Assembly: GCF_000770925.1 (NCBI RefSeq)
Contig: NZ_JDTK01000008.1
Span: forward strand, 1-64,000
DNA: 64,000 nucleotides
Origin: Bifidobacterium ruminantium DSM 6489
Lineage (GTDB): Bacteria; Actinomycetota; Actinomycetes; Actinomycetales; Bifidobacteriaceae
Reading direction: 5' to 3'
The notes below the pieces were generated by a model. It saw only the letters and a program-made list of their open reading frames with translations. It did no database searches and had not been told where the DNA came from. Within the stretch, counting starts at the first letter, position 1, and every line of letters begins with the position of its first letter. Shown piece by piece: positions 26,491 to 35,282 of the stretch. The position numbers were made by a program, and so were the translations under genes.

Positions 26491-28782
26491 ATGCCCAAAA
26501 AGAAGAAGACCCTGACCGTTCAACGCGTGCTCGCCCTGGTAATCGCATACATCATGCTATGCGTGGGCGGCGGTATTGTGACGAGTATTTTCTTCCTTCC
26601 CGCCGTGTTCGGCGCCAATAGCGTGGTCAAAGCCGTCGTTCCATCGCTTACGGTGGAAGGCATTGATTTCGATGTGACCAGTCTTCCGCAGAAATCCACC
26701 ATGTACGCCTCCGACGGCAAGACGAAGATCACGGAATTCTGGGATCAGAACCGCGAAGTCGTGCCGCTGAAGAAAGTCTCCAAAGTCATGCAGCAGGCCG
26801 TCGTGGCCCGTGAGGACAAGCGATTCTTCGAACACGGAGGCGTGGATGTGCAAGGCGTGTTCCGTGCGTTCGTCCAAACCTACGTCAAAGGCGGTGACCA
26901 GCAGGGCGGTTCGTCGCTGACACAGCAGTATGTCAAAAACGCCCTGATCATGCAGGCTTCCCAGGACAACGACCCGATCTCCCAATACCATGCGTCCGAA
27001 GACACCATCGCCCGCAAAATGCGTGAAATGCTGATCTCGGTGCAACTGGAGAAGAAATACTCCAAAGCCGAGATCCTGCAGGGCTATCTCAACATCGCGC
27101 AGTTCGGCGGCAACAGCCTGTATGGTGTGCAGGCCGCTGCCAAGCGCTACTTCGGAACCACGGCCGACAAGCTGAACGTGGTGCAGGCCGCGACCATCGC
27201 AGCCATCACCAAGAATCCGAATTCCTACGACCCGTCCGTCGAAGCGAACCAGAAGGAATCGGAAAAGCAGCGGAACATCGTGCTGCAGCTGATGCACGAC
27301 CAAGGCTACATCTCGACCAAGCAATACAAGGAAGCGGTCAATACGCCGCTGAAGGACACCCTGAACCTGCAGTCCAACTCGACCGGCTGCATGGCCGCCG
27401 AATACGACGCCGGCTACTTCTGCGACTACGTCGTGCACAAGATCCTGAATTCCAAGGAGTTCGGCAAGACCCAGGAGGATCGTGAGCGGCTCCTCAAGGA
27501 GGGTGGCCTCAAAATCGTCACCACGCTCGACCTCGACGCCAACACGCTGCTCAACGAGACGGCACGGAAGACGATTCCTCCGGAGGATCCCTCCGGAATG
27601 GAAATCGTCATGGCATCAGTCAAACCGGGCACCGGCGAAGTACTGGGATTCGGCTTGAATCGTACATACGATGCGACCGACGCCGGTCTGACCGATCAGA
27701 CGAAGGACGCTATGAACTACGCCGTCGACTACGTGGATGGCGGCGGACGTGGCTTCTCCATCGGCTCCTCGTGGAAGCCGGTGAACCTGGTCGCATGGAT
27801 GGAGGCGGGACATTCCGTCAACGAGAATCTGCAGACCACGACCAGATACCCCACATCCCTGTTCGCCTGCGACCGGTACAAGGGCGGCACGGACGTGTGG
27901 TCGCTGACCAACGCCATCACCAACAACACCGTGAACCCCGAGACCCCTGCGCTCGCTTTGGCGCGATCCCATAACACCACGCAGGCGTCTATGGCCTCCG
28001 TCATCGGCCTGTGCAAGATCGCCGACACGGCGACCGAACTTGGCTACCACGATGCCTACACCGGCGAGACGCTTGACAAGACGGCGTCCTTCGTGCCGGC
28101 AATGCTGGTGGGCAATGTGAACGTCTCACCGCTGACCATGGCGAGCATCTTCGCCGTGTACGCCTCGAACGGCGTGCAGTGCAATCCGATTGCGTTGAGG
28201 AAGGTCACCACGGTGGACGGCGACGATTTGAAGGTGCCGTCGGCGAACTGCCATCAGGCGGTTGACCCGGAGATTATCCAGACTCTCGCTTGGGCCATGA
28301 ACCAGGGTGTTGTCCGTACGGATGGCGCAGGCCAGGTGGCGAAGCTCGCGAACAATCGCAAGACCTTCGCCAAAACCGGTACCCATGAGGATCAGTATGT
28401 GACGACGGGCGGCTTCATTCCAAACCAGATCGCCACGTTCGTGCTGGTCGGCGATGTGCAGAATCCTGTGCAGAACCCGATTGCGAACATCGCCATCAAC
28501 GGCCAATACCACAGCTATTGGGATGGTTCGACCATCGCGGCCCCGGCCTGGCGCGACTTCATGAACGCGTACGCCGAACGAAAGCAGCTGCCGATCGACA
28601 ATGATTACGGCCAAGCGGCGTCCAAGTATTCCGCGACCTCCAGCAGCGTCACGCCGATCGGCGGAGGTAAGAAGACCACGCCGACGCAGCAGCAGTCGAC
28701 CATCATCCAACAGCAGAATCAGTCGATTCAGCAATCGCAGCAGAACCAGCAATCGCAGCAGACAACGCAGAATCGACAGTGA
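26491..28782 (+). CDS. Class A penicillin-binding protein (transglycosylase/transpeptidase)
   Basis: 763 residues. A membrane anchor (about 15-37) is followed by a GT51 glycosyltransferase domain with REDKRFFEHGGVD (catalytic Glu), QGGSSLTQQYVKN and LQGYLNIAQFGGN. The transpeptidase domain has SIGSSWKPVN (SxxK), ARSHNTT (SxN) and FAKTGTHED (KTG). The last 60 residues are Gln/Ser-rich and probably disordered. It polymerises and cross-links peptidoglycan. The start at 26491 gives MPKKKKTL, a plausible cytoplasmic tail, and fits a leaderless promoter. The gene has its own terminator downstream. Confidence 0.95.
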   Translation: MPKKKKTLTVQRVLALVIAYIMLCVGGGIVTSIFFLPAVFGANSVVKAVVPSLTVEGIDFDVTSLPQKSTMYASDGKTKITEFWDQNREVVPLKKVSKVMQQAVVAREDKRFFEHGGVDVQGVFRAFVQTYVKGGDQQGGSSLTQQYVKNALIMQASQDNDPISQYHASEDTIARKMREMLISVQLEKKYSKAEILQGYLNIAQFGGNSLYGVQAAAKRYFGTTADKLNVVQAATIAAITKNPNSYDPSVEANQKESEKQRNIVLQLMHDQGYISTKQYKEAVNTPLKDTLNLQSNSTGCMAAEYDAGYFCDYVVHKILNSKEFGKTQEDRERLLKEGGLKIVTTLDLDANTLLNETARKTIPPEDPSGMEIVMASVKPGTGEVLGFGLNRTYDATDAGLTDQTKDAMNYAVDYVDGGGRGFSIGSSWKPVNLVAWMEAGHSVNENLQTTTRYPTSLFACDRYKGGTDVWSLTNAITNNTVNPETPALALARSHNTTQASMASVIGLCKIADTATELGYHDAYTGETLDKTASFVPAMLVGNVNVSPLTMASIFAVYASNGVQCNPIALRKVTTVDGDDLKVPSANCHQAVDPEIIQTLAWAMNQGVVRTDGAGQVAKLANNRKTFAKTGTHEDQYVTTGGFIPNQIATFVLVGDVQNPVQNPIANIAINGQYHSYWDGSTIAAPAWRDFMNAYAERKQLPIDNDYGQAASKYSATSSSVTPIGGGKKTTPTQQQSTIIQQQNQSIQQSQQNQQSQQTTQNRQ

Positions 28783-28849
28783 CGCCGTGGTGAATCGCGG
28801 TTCCGTCGTGTTTGCGATGTTCACGTCACAGGCAAAGTGAACAGTCCAT

Positions 28850-28877
28850 GAACGCCCGCCCCAACAGGCGGGCGTTC
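28850..28877 (+). terminator. Hairpin terminator after the PBP gene
   Basis: Perfect 11-bp stem GAACGCCCGCC / GGCGGGCGTTC with a 6-nt loop, followed by TGCTT; the T-run is short. Confidence 0.65.
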
Positions 28878-28997
28878 TGCTTACAATGCAAGTGATGTCG
28901 TTCCATTGGTTATTGGCTCCAACGGTTCCATTGGCGCCAATCGTTGGAAGCACGGCGCGAGATCGATGGTTTTGGAATTGCTAAGGAAGAGATGACG

Positions 28998-30125
28998 ATG
29001 GGCAAGAGCGAGAAGAACAACGATGTCAAGAAGGACGGGACGATCAGGTTGTTCGATCCGATGACGTTGTGCGGCGTGACCATGCGCAACCGTATCTGGC
29101 TGCCGCCGATGGACACGTATTCCGCGCTGGCGCAGGACGGCAGGCCGACGCCGTTCCACTACCAGCATTACGTGTCGCGCGCGATGGGCGGCTTCGGCAT
29201 GATCATCATGGAAGCGACGGCCGTCTCGCCGGAAGGCCGCATCTCGCCATGCGATCTGGGATTGTGGGACGACGCGCAGATGGAGGCATGGCGTTGGATT
29301 GTCTCCGATGTGAAGGCCACCGGAACGACGGTGGCCGTGCAGCTCAACCATGCGGGACGCAAGGGCTCCACGGGCTGCCATCCGATCGGTTTTGAGGGTC
29401 GGAGCGTGCCGAGGGAGAATGGGGGATGGGAGACGGTCTGCCCGAGCGCCGACGCGTATGGGGCGCTGGCGCGTCCGCGCGCGCTGAGCGTCGATGAGAT
29501 CCACGCCATCGTCGGACAGTTCCGCGATGCCGCTTGGCGCGCATCGGATATCGGCTTCGACGCGGTGGAAATCCATGCGGCGCACGGTTATCTGCTGTCC
29601 CAGTTCCTTGACCCGCTCATCAACAGGCGTGACGACGAATACGGTGGCACGTTCGAAAACCGCGTCCGCATGCTGGTCGAGGTTGTGGACGCTGTCCGTT
29701 CCGTCATTCCGGAGACCATGCCGCTTCTGGTCCGTGTCTCCGCCACCGACTGGGCCGCAGGTGGCTGGGATCTCGATCAGACCGTCGATCTGGCCAAGAT
29801 TTTGAAGGCGCATGGCGTGGACTTGATTGACGTGTCCACCGGCGGTCTGATTCCCGATGTGACCATTCCGGTGAAGCCCGGCTATCAGGTGCCGTTCGCC
29901 GAGCAGGTGCGGTCGCGCGCCGGCATCCCGACCACCGCGGTGGGACTCATCACCAAGCCGAAGCAGGCCAAGAAAATACTGAAATCGGGTGCGGCGGATG
30001 CCGTGGAGATCGGCCGCGTGGCACTGCGCGACCCGTACTGGCCGCTACGCGCCGCGCATAAGCTGGATGTGCCGGTCGACAAGGCGCCATACCAGTCGCC
30101 GTATCTGCGTGGCGCATTCCGCTGA
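28998..30125 (+). CDS. NADH:flavin oxidoreductase (Old Yellow Enzyme family)
   Basis: About 375 residues. TIM-barrel FMN enzyme: LFDPMTLCGVTMRNRIWLPPMD at the start, QLNHAGRKGS, DAVEIHAAHGYLLSQFLDPLINRR with DEYGG and RVRMLVEVV, and the late ISTGG-like VSTGG and GRVALRDPYWP. This matches YqjM/NamA-type ene-reductases that reduce activated C=C bonds with NAD(P)H. ATG 28998 has AGGAAGAG at about 6 nt; ATG 28992 is possible. The frame upstream to 28944 lacks support. The gene is convergent with pyrD. Confidence 0.9.
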   Translation: MGKSEKNNDVKKDGTIRLFDPMTLCGVTMRNRIWLPPMDTYSALAQDGRPTPFHYQHYVSRAMGGFGMIIMEATAVSPEGRISPCDLGLWDDAQMEAWRWIVSDVKATGTTVAVQLNHAGRKGSTGCHPIGFEGRSVPRENGGWETVCPSADAYGALARPRALSVDEIHAIVGQFRDAAWRASDIGFDAVEIHAAHGYLLSQFLDPLINRRDDEYGGTFENRVRMLVEVVDAVRSVIPETMPLLVRVSATDWAAGGWDLDQTVDLAKILKAHGVDLIDVSTGGLIPDVTIPVKPGYQVPFAEQVRSRAGIPTTAVGLITKPKQAKKILKSGAADAVEIGRVALRDPYWPLRAAHKLDVPVDKAPYQSPYLRGAFR

Positions 30126-30216
30126 TCGCATCGCCGTTTTTCTGTTTGCGGGCAATATTTGCGGGCGCGCCGCCGACGTCTCTTCTGTCGGCTTGCGCGC
30201 CCGCTTGATCGTTTTG

Positions 30217-30247
30217 GTAATCGCGATTGAAAGGAAATCGCGATTAC
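30217..30247. terminator. Hairpin between convergent OYE gene and pyrD
   Basis: Perfect 12-bp stem GTAATCGCGATT / AATCGCGATTAC around a 7-nt loop. It lies 14 nt from the pyrD stop codon; no T-run is clear on either strand. Confidence 0.5.
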
Positions 30248-30261
30248 AAGACCTGCGTGGC

Positions 30262-31410
30262 CTACGCGTCGATGCCGACGGCCTCGCTGACATGCTCGAA
30301 ACCGTCCTTCCGGAGCAGTTCGGCGAGCCCGCGCTTCAACACGGTGATCTGCTGCGGGCCGCGGTACATGAGGGCGCTGATGAACATCACCAGCGACGAG
30401 CCGCTGCGGATCTTCTCGTACGCCTGTTTGGGGGTGAAGACTCCGCCGATGCCGGCGATCGCGAACCGGTCGCCATACTCGCGATAGACCTGCCTGATGT
30501 GCTCGTTGCTGGCCGCATAGCAAGGCGAACCGGACAGGCCGCCCTCCCAATCGCGCGGAATGTTCATGCCGGTGCGGTCCTTCTGCAGGTTCGCTATCGA
30601 CAGACCCTGCACGTTGTGCTCGGCCAGCACGTCAAGCAGATCCTTGAATTCGGGCCACGTCTTGTTCAACGGCATTTTGACGAGCGTCGGCTGCGGACGG
30701 TCGATCTTGTCAAGCTCGGTGAACAGCTTGTCAAGCGCTTCCGGGCTTTCGTTGAACGGTTCGCCCGCCATCGTGTTCGGGCAGGAGATGTTCACTTCGA
30801 CCATGGCGGTGCGGCCGGCCGCGCGGCGCATCGAAATGCAGTAATCCTCGATGCCCTCGTCCAGATCGCCGGTCTTGTCGTCGTTCGTGCGGGCGATGGA
30901 CACCGAAACCTGCATGTTTTTGGCCTTCGTCCACGCGTTCTCGGCCCGCGGAATCACCACTGCGGAACCTTCGTTGGCCAAGCCGACGTGCACCATCATC
31001 GAATCGTATTCAGGCAGACGATGGAACCACGGGCGAGGATTGCCGGGGCATGGACGGGAGGTGGTGGAGCCAACCGTTTCGAAGCCGAAGCCGACGTTGT
31101 CGAGCAGCACCGGCATCTCGCAATCCTTGTCGAGGCCGGCGGACAGGCCAAACGGGTTGGCGAAGTCGACGCCCATCACGTTGGTCTCCAATATCGGATC
31201 GGTGTAGTCGAGCATCTCACGGCACAGCCACATCAGCGGTGGAATGTTGCGCGTGACCTTGCAGAATTCGATCATCTGGCTGTGCGCCACGTCGGGCGTG
31301 TGATTGAAGACGAAATGCGGTTTGATGATGTGTTTGTAGCCGAAGGTGAAGAGGTCGGTGGTGGCTTTGTTCACGGCGTCGTGCCAAAAGTTTTCGGAAA
31401 CGTATGTCAT
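30262..31410 (-). CDS. pyrD: Dihydroorotate dehydrogenase (class 2, quinone-type)
   Basis: 382 residues. The sequence follows class 2 PyrD: an N-terminal amphipathic region, NPFGLSAGLDKD, VGSTTSRPCPGNPRPW, RTAMVEVNISCPN (with the catalytic Ser region), LVKMPLN, GLSGSPCYAAS and IGGVFTPKQAYEKI. It oxidises dihydroorotate to orotate in pyrimidine synthesis and passes electrons to a quinone. Class 2 in a fermentative organism is notable because quinones are not expected to be abundant; another acceptor is possible. No other pyr genes are adjacent. AAGGA precedes the ATG. Confidence 0.9.
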   Translation of the reverse strand: MTYVSENFWHDAVNKATTDLFTFGYKHIIKPHFVFNHTPDVAHSQMIEFCKVTRNIPPLMWLCREMLDYTDPILETNVMGVDFANPFGLSAGLDKDCEMPVLLDNVGFGFETVGSTTSRPCPGNPRPWFHRLPEYDSMMVHVGLANEGSAVVIPRAENAWTKAKNMQVSVSIARTNDDKTGDLDEGIEDYCISMRRAAGRTAMVEVNISCPNTMAGEPFNESPEALDKLFTELDKIDRPQPTLVKMPLNKTWPEFKDLLDVLAEHNVQGLSIANLQKDRTGMNIPRDWEGGLSGSPCYAASNEHIRQVYREYGDRFAIAGIGGVFTPKQAYEKIRSGSSLVMFISALMYRGPQQITVLKRGLAELLRKDGFEHVSEAVGIDA

Positions 31411-31576
31411 GGTTCCTTATTCTCGCACGTTTTCATTGGTTTCGCATGGCATTTTGGGCAAAAGCCGATGTGTGTCGGTGCGGCGGACAGGACGTTCGTT
31501 TTTGTTCGTTTTAGGCTGAATTTGAGTCGATTGTGGTGCGGCTTTGCGCGAAACACGCGCGAAACGCTCAACTCAG

Positions 31577-31612
31577 TTGTATTTTTGAGTGAACATGTGC
31601 GATAATGTTCAT
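31577..31612 (+). promoter_or_regulatory. Promoter and palindromic operator of the gal operon (leaderless)
   Basis: TTGTAT (31577-31582), an 18-nt spacer, GATAAT (31601-31606), then 6 nt and ATG 31613. A perfect 7-bp inverted repeat TGAACAT-N8-ATGTTCA (31590-31611) covers the -10 and the start point. The regulator encoded immediately downstream is the likely ligand, giving autorepression. Confidence 0.6.
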
Positions 31613-32416
31613 ATGATTTCGTCGCAACGCCAGCATTTGATTTTGAGCCGTCTGCGTACCCGTGGTGCGGTGCGCATCACTGCACTGTCCAAGGAATTGG
31701 GCGTCTCCGCGATGACCATCCGCCGTGACATCGCCGATCTGGCGGACAAGGGTCTGCTGAAGCGCGTGCACGGCGGCGCCGTCAGCACCAGCACGCTGCT
31801 GAGCGAACCGCTGTTCTCCGTAAAGTCGCAGATGGACATCGGTCTGAAGGACGCAATCGCACAGGAAGCCGTCAAATACGTGGCCCCCGGAGACGTGATC
31901 GCCATCGGCGGCGGCACCACGGCGTACGTGTTCGCACAACATCTGCTCGAATCGCAGCAATCGTCGGGCATCACCATTCTTACCAACTCCATTCCGGTGG
32001 CGGAGCTGGTGCAGGCGCTCGAATCGAAAGACGTGGAAGTCATCGTCACCGGCGGCGTCACCACGCGCTCCAACTCGCTCGTCGGGCCGATCGCAGACAA
32101 AGTGGTCGCCTCACTGCGCGTCAACACCGTATTCCTGGGCACGCATTCCGTGTCCATTCCGCGTGGCTTCCTTATGCCGAACTCGCTGGAAGCCGCAACC
32201 GATATGGCGATGATGGACATTGCCGATCGCACGATAATTTTGACCGACCACACCAAGTGGAGCTGCACGTCACTGTCGCTGTTCGCACGTTTTGACCAGG
32301 TGGATACAGTCATCACCGATGACGGATTGGACCCCGATTCGGTGTCGAAAACAAGGGATTTGGTCAAAGAACTCGTTCTGGCACGCCAGGCCGAGCCGGT
32401 TCAGGAAGGTGAATAA
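31613..32416 (+). CDS. DeoR-family transcriptional regulator of galactose genes
   Basis: 267 residues. The N-terminal winged helix (about 4-60) reads RQHLILSRLRTRGAVRITAL, then LGVSAMTIRRDIADLADKGLLKRVHGG, the DeoR signature. The C-terminal sugar-phosphate sensor domain (about 75-240) contains AIGGGTTAY and TNSIPVAELV, of the phosphosugar isomerase-like fold. The gene is 4 nt upstream of galT, so it probably controls galT-galK in response to a galactose metabolite. ATG 31613 is chosen because the GATAAT element ends 6 nt before it; the frame from 31589 would overlap the promoter. Confidence 0.92.
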   Translation: MISSQRQHLILSRLRTRGAVRITALSKELGVSAMTIRRDIADLADKGLLKRVHGGAVSTSTLLSEPLFSVKSQMDIGLKDAIAQEAVKYVAPGDVIAIGGGTTAYVFAQHLLESQQSSGITILTNSIPVAELVQALESKDVEVIVTGGVTTRSNSLVGPIADKVVASLRVNTVFLGTHSVSIPRGFLMPNSLEAATDMAMMDIADRTIILTDHTKWSCTSLSLFARFDQVDTVITDDGLDPDSVSKTRDLVKELVLARQAEPVQEGE

Positions 32417-32420
32417 TCAC

Positions 32421-33671
32421 ATGAGTGATTTCGTCAACTACACTCCGGGAGAATATGCGAAGGAGCATATCCGTATCACGCCGACCACGCTTGCCGATGG
32501 CCGCGACTTCTTCTATCTCGATGACGATTCGGAATACGTCTCCGGCGTCAAGACTCGCGAACTGAAGGATCCGCGCCAACTTCCGTACCGTTTCTCCAAT
32601 CAGCTCAACGCGGCCGGCGAGGAGGTGCCGTACGCGGCTCCGGAAATGCGCCGCGACCCGCTGACCGGCGATTGGATTCCGATGGCGACCGCACGTATGA
32701 ACCGTCCGATCACCGCCGGTCCGGGCGCGACGGCCAAAGGCAATCCGCTGGCCGCGCGCAAGCCAGGCGATCCGTACCAGGACGGCGAAGTGCCGGACAC
32801 CGACTACAACGTGGTCGTGTTCGAAAACCGCTTCCCGTCGATGGTGCGCGTGCCGGGCCGTTCCGAAGCCGTGGAATACGTCAACGGTAACCCGCTGTGG
32901 GAGAAGAAGCTCGCTGCAGGCCGCTGCGAAGTGATCTGCTTCGACCCGGATGAAGACGGCCTGCCGGCGGACCTGCCGGTCTCCCGCCTGCGCACCGTCG
33001 TGGAAGCATGGGCGTTCCGCACCGCCGAAATCTCCAAGATGGAGGGTATTGAGCAGATCTTCCCGTTCGAGAACCACGGTCAGGAAATCGGTGTCTCCCT
33101 GGCTCACCCGCACGGCCAGGTCTACTGCTATCCGTTCATCGCACCGAAGATGGAAGCCGAACTCAAGCAGACCGAAGCCTACCATGAGAAGACCGGCGGC
33201 AACCTGCTCAAGGATCTCATGAACTCCGAAATCGAAGCCGAGGAACGCATCGTCATGCGCAACCACAGCTGGGTCGCCTATGTGCCGGCCGCGGCACGCT
33301 GGCCGCTCGAGGTTCATGTGGCCCCGGTGCGCGACGTGCTCACCCTCGACGAGCTCAACGACCAGGAACGCTGGGATCTGGCCGTCATGTACTCCACCCT
33401 GCTCAAGCGCGGCAACGCGTTCTTCGACAAGGGCGACGGCAAGGGCATGGACCTGCCGTACATCGCAGCATGGCACCAGGCTCCGATCCATGACAAGCGC
33501 CGTGAGAACTACCGCCTCAACCTGCAGTTCTTCTCGTTCCGCCGCGCCGCCAACAAAATCAAGTACCTGGCCGGCTCCGAATCAGGCATGGCCGCATGGG
33601 TTTCCGACACCACGCCGGAACTCATCGCCAAGCGCTTCCACGAGCTCGGACCAATCGATATCGAAGGCTGA
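32421..33671 (+). CDS. galT: Galactose-1-phosphate uridylyltransferase
   Basis: 416 residues, HIT superfamily. It shows YAAPEMRRDPLTGDWIPMAT, VVVFENRFPSM, FENHGQEIGVSLAHPHGQVY with the nucleophile His in HPHGQ, and HQAPIHDKRRENYRLNLQFF. It exchanges UMP between UDP-glucose and galactose-1-phosphate (Leloir pathway). It starts 4 nt after the regulator stop codon, with AGGAAGG about 10 nt upstream. A frame opening 43 codons earlier overlaps the regulator gene and is rejected. It is followed by galK at 31 nt. Confidence 0.95.
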   Translation: MSDFVNYTPGEYAKEHIRITPTTLADGRDFFYLDDDSEYVSGVKTRELKDPRQLPYRFSNQLNAAGEEVPYAAPEMRRDPLTGDWIPMATARMNRPITAGPGATAKGNPLAARKPGDPYQDGEVPDTDYNVVVFENRFPSMVRVPGRSEAVEYVNGNPLWEKKLAAGRCEVICFDPDEDGLPADLPVSRLRTVVEAWAFRTAEISKMEGIEQIFPFENHGQEIGVSLAHPHGQVYCYPFIAPKMEAELKQTEAYHEKTGGNLLKDLMNSEIEAEERIVMRNHSWVAYVPAAARWPLEVHVAPVRDVLTLDELNDQERWDLAVMYSTLLKRGNAFFDKGDGKGMDLPYIAAWHQAPIHDKRRENYRLNLQFFSFRRAANKIKYLAGSESGMAAWVSDTTPELIAKRFHELGPIDIEG

Positions 33672-33702
33672 AAGCCAATAAAACCCAAAGGACAAAACAC
33701 CA

Positions 33703-34953
33703 ATGACTGCTGTTGAATTCATTGAGCCGCTCTCGCACGACGAGGGTGTGAAGAACGCGACCGACCTGTTCCGCGCCACCTACGGTGAGGAACCGGCTGG
33801 CGTATGGGCCGCACCGGGCCGTGTGAACCTGATCGGCGAACACACCGACTACAACGCGGGCCTGTGCCTGCCGATCGCACTGCCGCACCGCACGTTCATC
33901 GCGCTCAAGCCGCGTGAAGACACCAAGGTGCACGTGGTTTCCGACGTTGATTCCGGAAACGTTACCGAAGCCGACCTCGATGGTCTGCAGGCCGGTGGTG
34001 TGGAAGGCTGGGCCGCCTACCCGGTAGGCGTGGCCTGGGCATTGCGTGAAGCCGGCTTCAATGCGGTGCAGGGCTTCGACGCGGCATTCTCCTCCTGCGT
34101 GCCGCTCGGTTCCGGTCTGAGCTCCTCCGCAGCCATGACCTGCTCCACCGCCTTGGCGCTGGATGATGTGTACGGTTTGGGTTATGGCGCATCCGATGCC
34201 GGTCGTGTGACGCTGATCAACGCCGCCATCAAGTCGGAAAACGACATGGCGGGCGCGTCCACCGGTGGCCTCGACCAGAACGCATCCATGCGCTGCACTT
34301 TCGGCCATGCGTTGCGTCTTGACTGCCGTCCAGAGCTGAGCCCGCTGGAGAACGTCTCCCAGCAGGAATTCGATCTCGACAAGTACGGTCTGGAACTGCT
34401 GGTGCTTGACACCCAGGCTCCGCATCAGCTCAACGACGGCCAGTATGCCCAGCGTCGCGCCACTTGCGAGAAGGCCGCCGAAATCCTCGGCGTGGCCAAC
34501 CTGCGTGTGGTCGCCGACAGCATCGCCAAGTCCGACGATCCGTTCCAGGCGCTCAAGGAAACGCTCGACAAGCTGGAAGACGACACGATGAAGAAGCGCG
34601 TGCGCCACGTCATCACCGAAATCGCCCGTGTCAACTCCTTCGTGCGTGCCTTCGCCAACGGCAAGATCGACGAGGCCGGTCGACTGTTCAACGTGTCTCA
34701 TGATTCGCTCGCCGCGGACTACGAAGTGACCGTGCCGGAACTCGACACCGCGGTGGACGTGGCGCGCGCCAACGGCGCGTACGGCGCCCGCATGACCGGC
34801 GGCGGCTTCGGCGGCTCCATCATCGCGCTGGTGAACAAGGGCCAGGGTCACGAGATCGCGCAGAAAATCGCCGACCGCTTTGAGCAGGAAGGCTTCAACG
34901 CACCGCGCGCCCTGCCGGCATACGCGGCGGCCGCTGCAAGCCGCGAGGTCTGA
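33703..34953 (+). CDS. galK: Galactokinase
   Basis: 416 residues of the GHMP kinase family: the galactokinase signature GRVNLIGEHTDYNAGLCLP (about 42-60), the ATP loop PLGSGLSSSAAM (about 131-142) and GARMTGGGFGGS near the C-terminus. It phosphorylates galactose at C1 and feeds galT. AAAGGA precedes the ATG. A strong terminator follows, so the operon is regulator-galT-galK. Confidence 0.95.
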   Translation: MTAVEFIEPLSHDEGVKNATDLFRATYGEEPAGVWAAPGRVNLIGEHTDYNAGLCLPIALPHRTFIALKPREDTKVHVVSDVDSGNVTEADLDGLQAGGVEGWAAYPVGVAWALREAGFNAVQGFDAAFSSCVPLGSGLSSSAAMTCSTALALDDVYGLGYGASDAGRVTLINAAIKSENDMAGASTGGLDQNASMRCTFGHALRLDCRPELSPLENVSQQEFDLDKYGLELLVLDTQAPHQLNDGQYAQRRATCEKAAEILGVANLRVVADSIAKSDDPFQALKETLDKLEDDTMKKRVRHVITEIARVNSFVRAFANGKIDEAGRLFNVSHDSLAADYEVTVPELDTAVDVARANGAYGARMTGGGFGGSIIALVNKGQGHEIAQKIADRFEQEGFNAPRALPAYAAAAASREV

Positions 34954-34971
34954 TCGTAGCGCTCTACGCTG

Positions 34972-35025
34972 AAAACGCGCGTTGGCGCACGCCTTTCCAT
35001 GGACGTGCGCCAACGCGCGTTTTTC
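34972..35025 (+). terminator. Strong terminator after galK
   Basis: Perfect 20-bp stem (34972-34991 with 35004-35023) around a 12-nt loop, ending in TTTTTCG. Confidence 0.9.
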
Positions 35026-35127
35026 GTATGTGATTTACTCGTGGACCAGATTGGTAGTTGGAATGAACGTAAACCTTGTGATACGAGGATTTGGCGCTAC
35101 TCGGATTGCGGAGCGTTCATCCATACG

Positions 35128-35282
35128 GAAGATGATTGCGCGTTCAAGATGGCATTGGCGAAATGTGATTTTATGCGCAGAATCTCTATTCTAGAATTCG
35201 ACTTTATGTCGAAAACGGCATATATGAAATATGATTTTGTGCAGTAAAATAGTGAAATGAAATTGCGATTTATGCTAGATGG
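35128..35282 (+). repeat. Array of degenerate repeats with about 33-bp period before the DUF4143 gene
   Basis: Copies of a motif close to GAAATNNGATTTTATGC begin at 35160, 35194, 35226 and 35259, with a weaker one at 35128; spacings are 32-34 bp. The last copy runs into the start codon of the ATPase gene. The core GATTTTATGC varies to GACTTTATGT, GATTTTGTGC and GATTTATGC. The period is about three helical turns or eleven codons. Confidence 0.6.

Noticed and set aside
35128-35282. CRISPR array
   Set aside because: Spacing of 32-34 bp is suggestive, but the repeats are short and diverged, and no cas genes are present.
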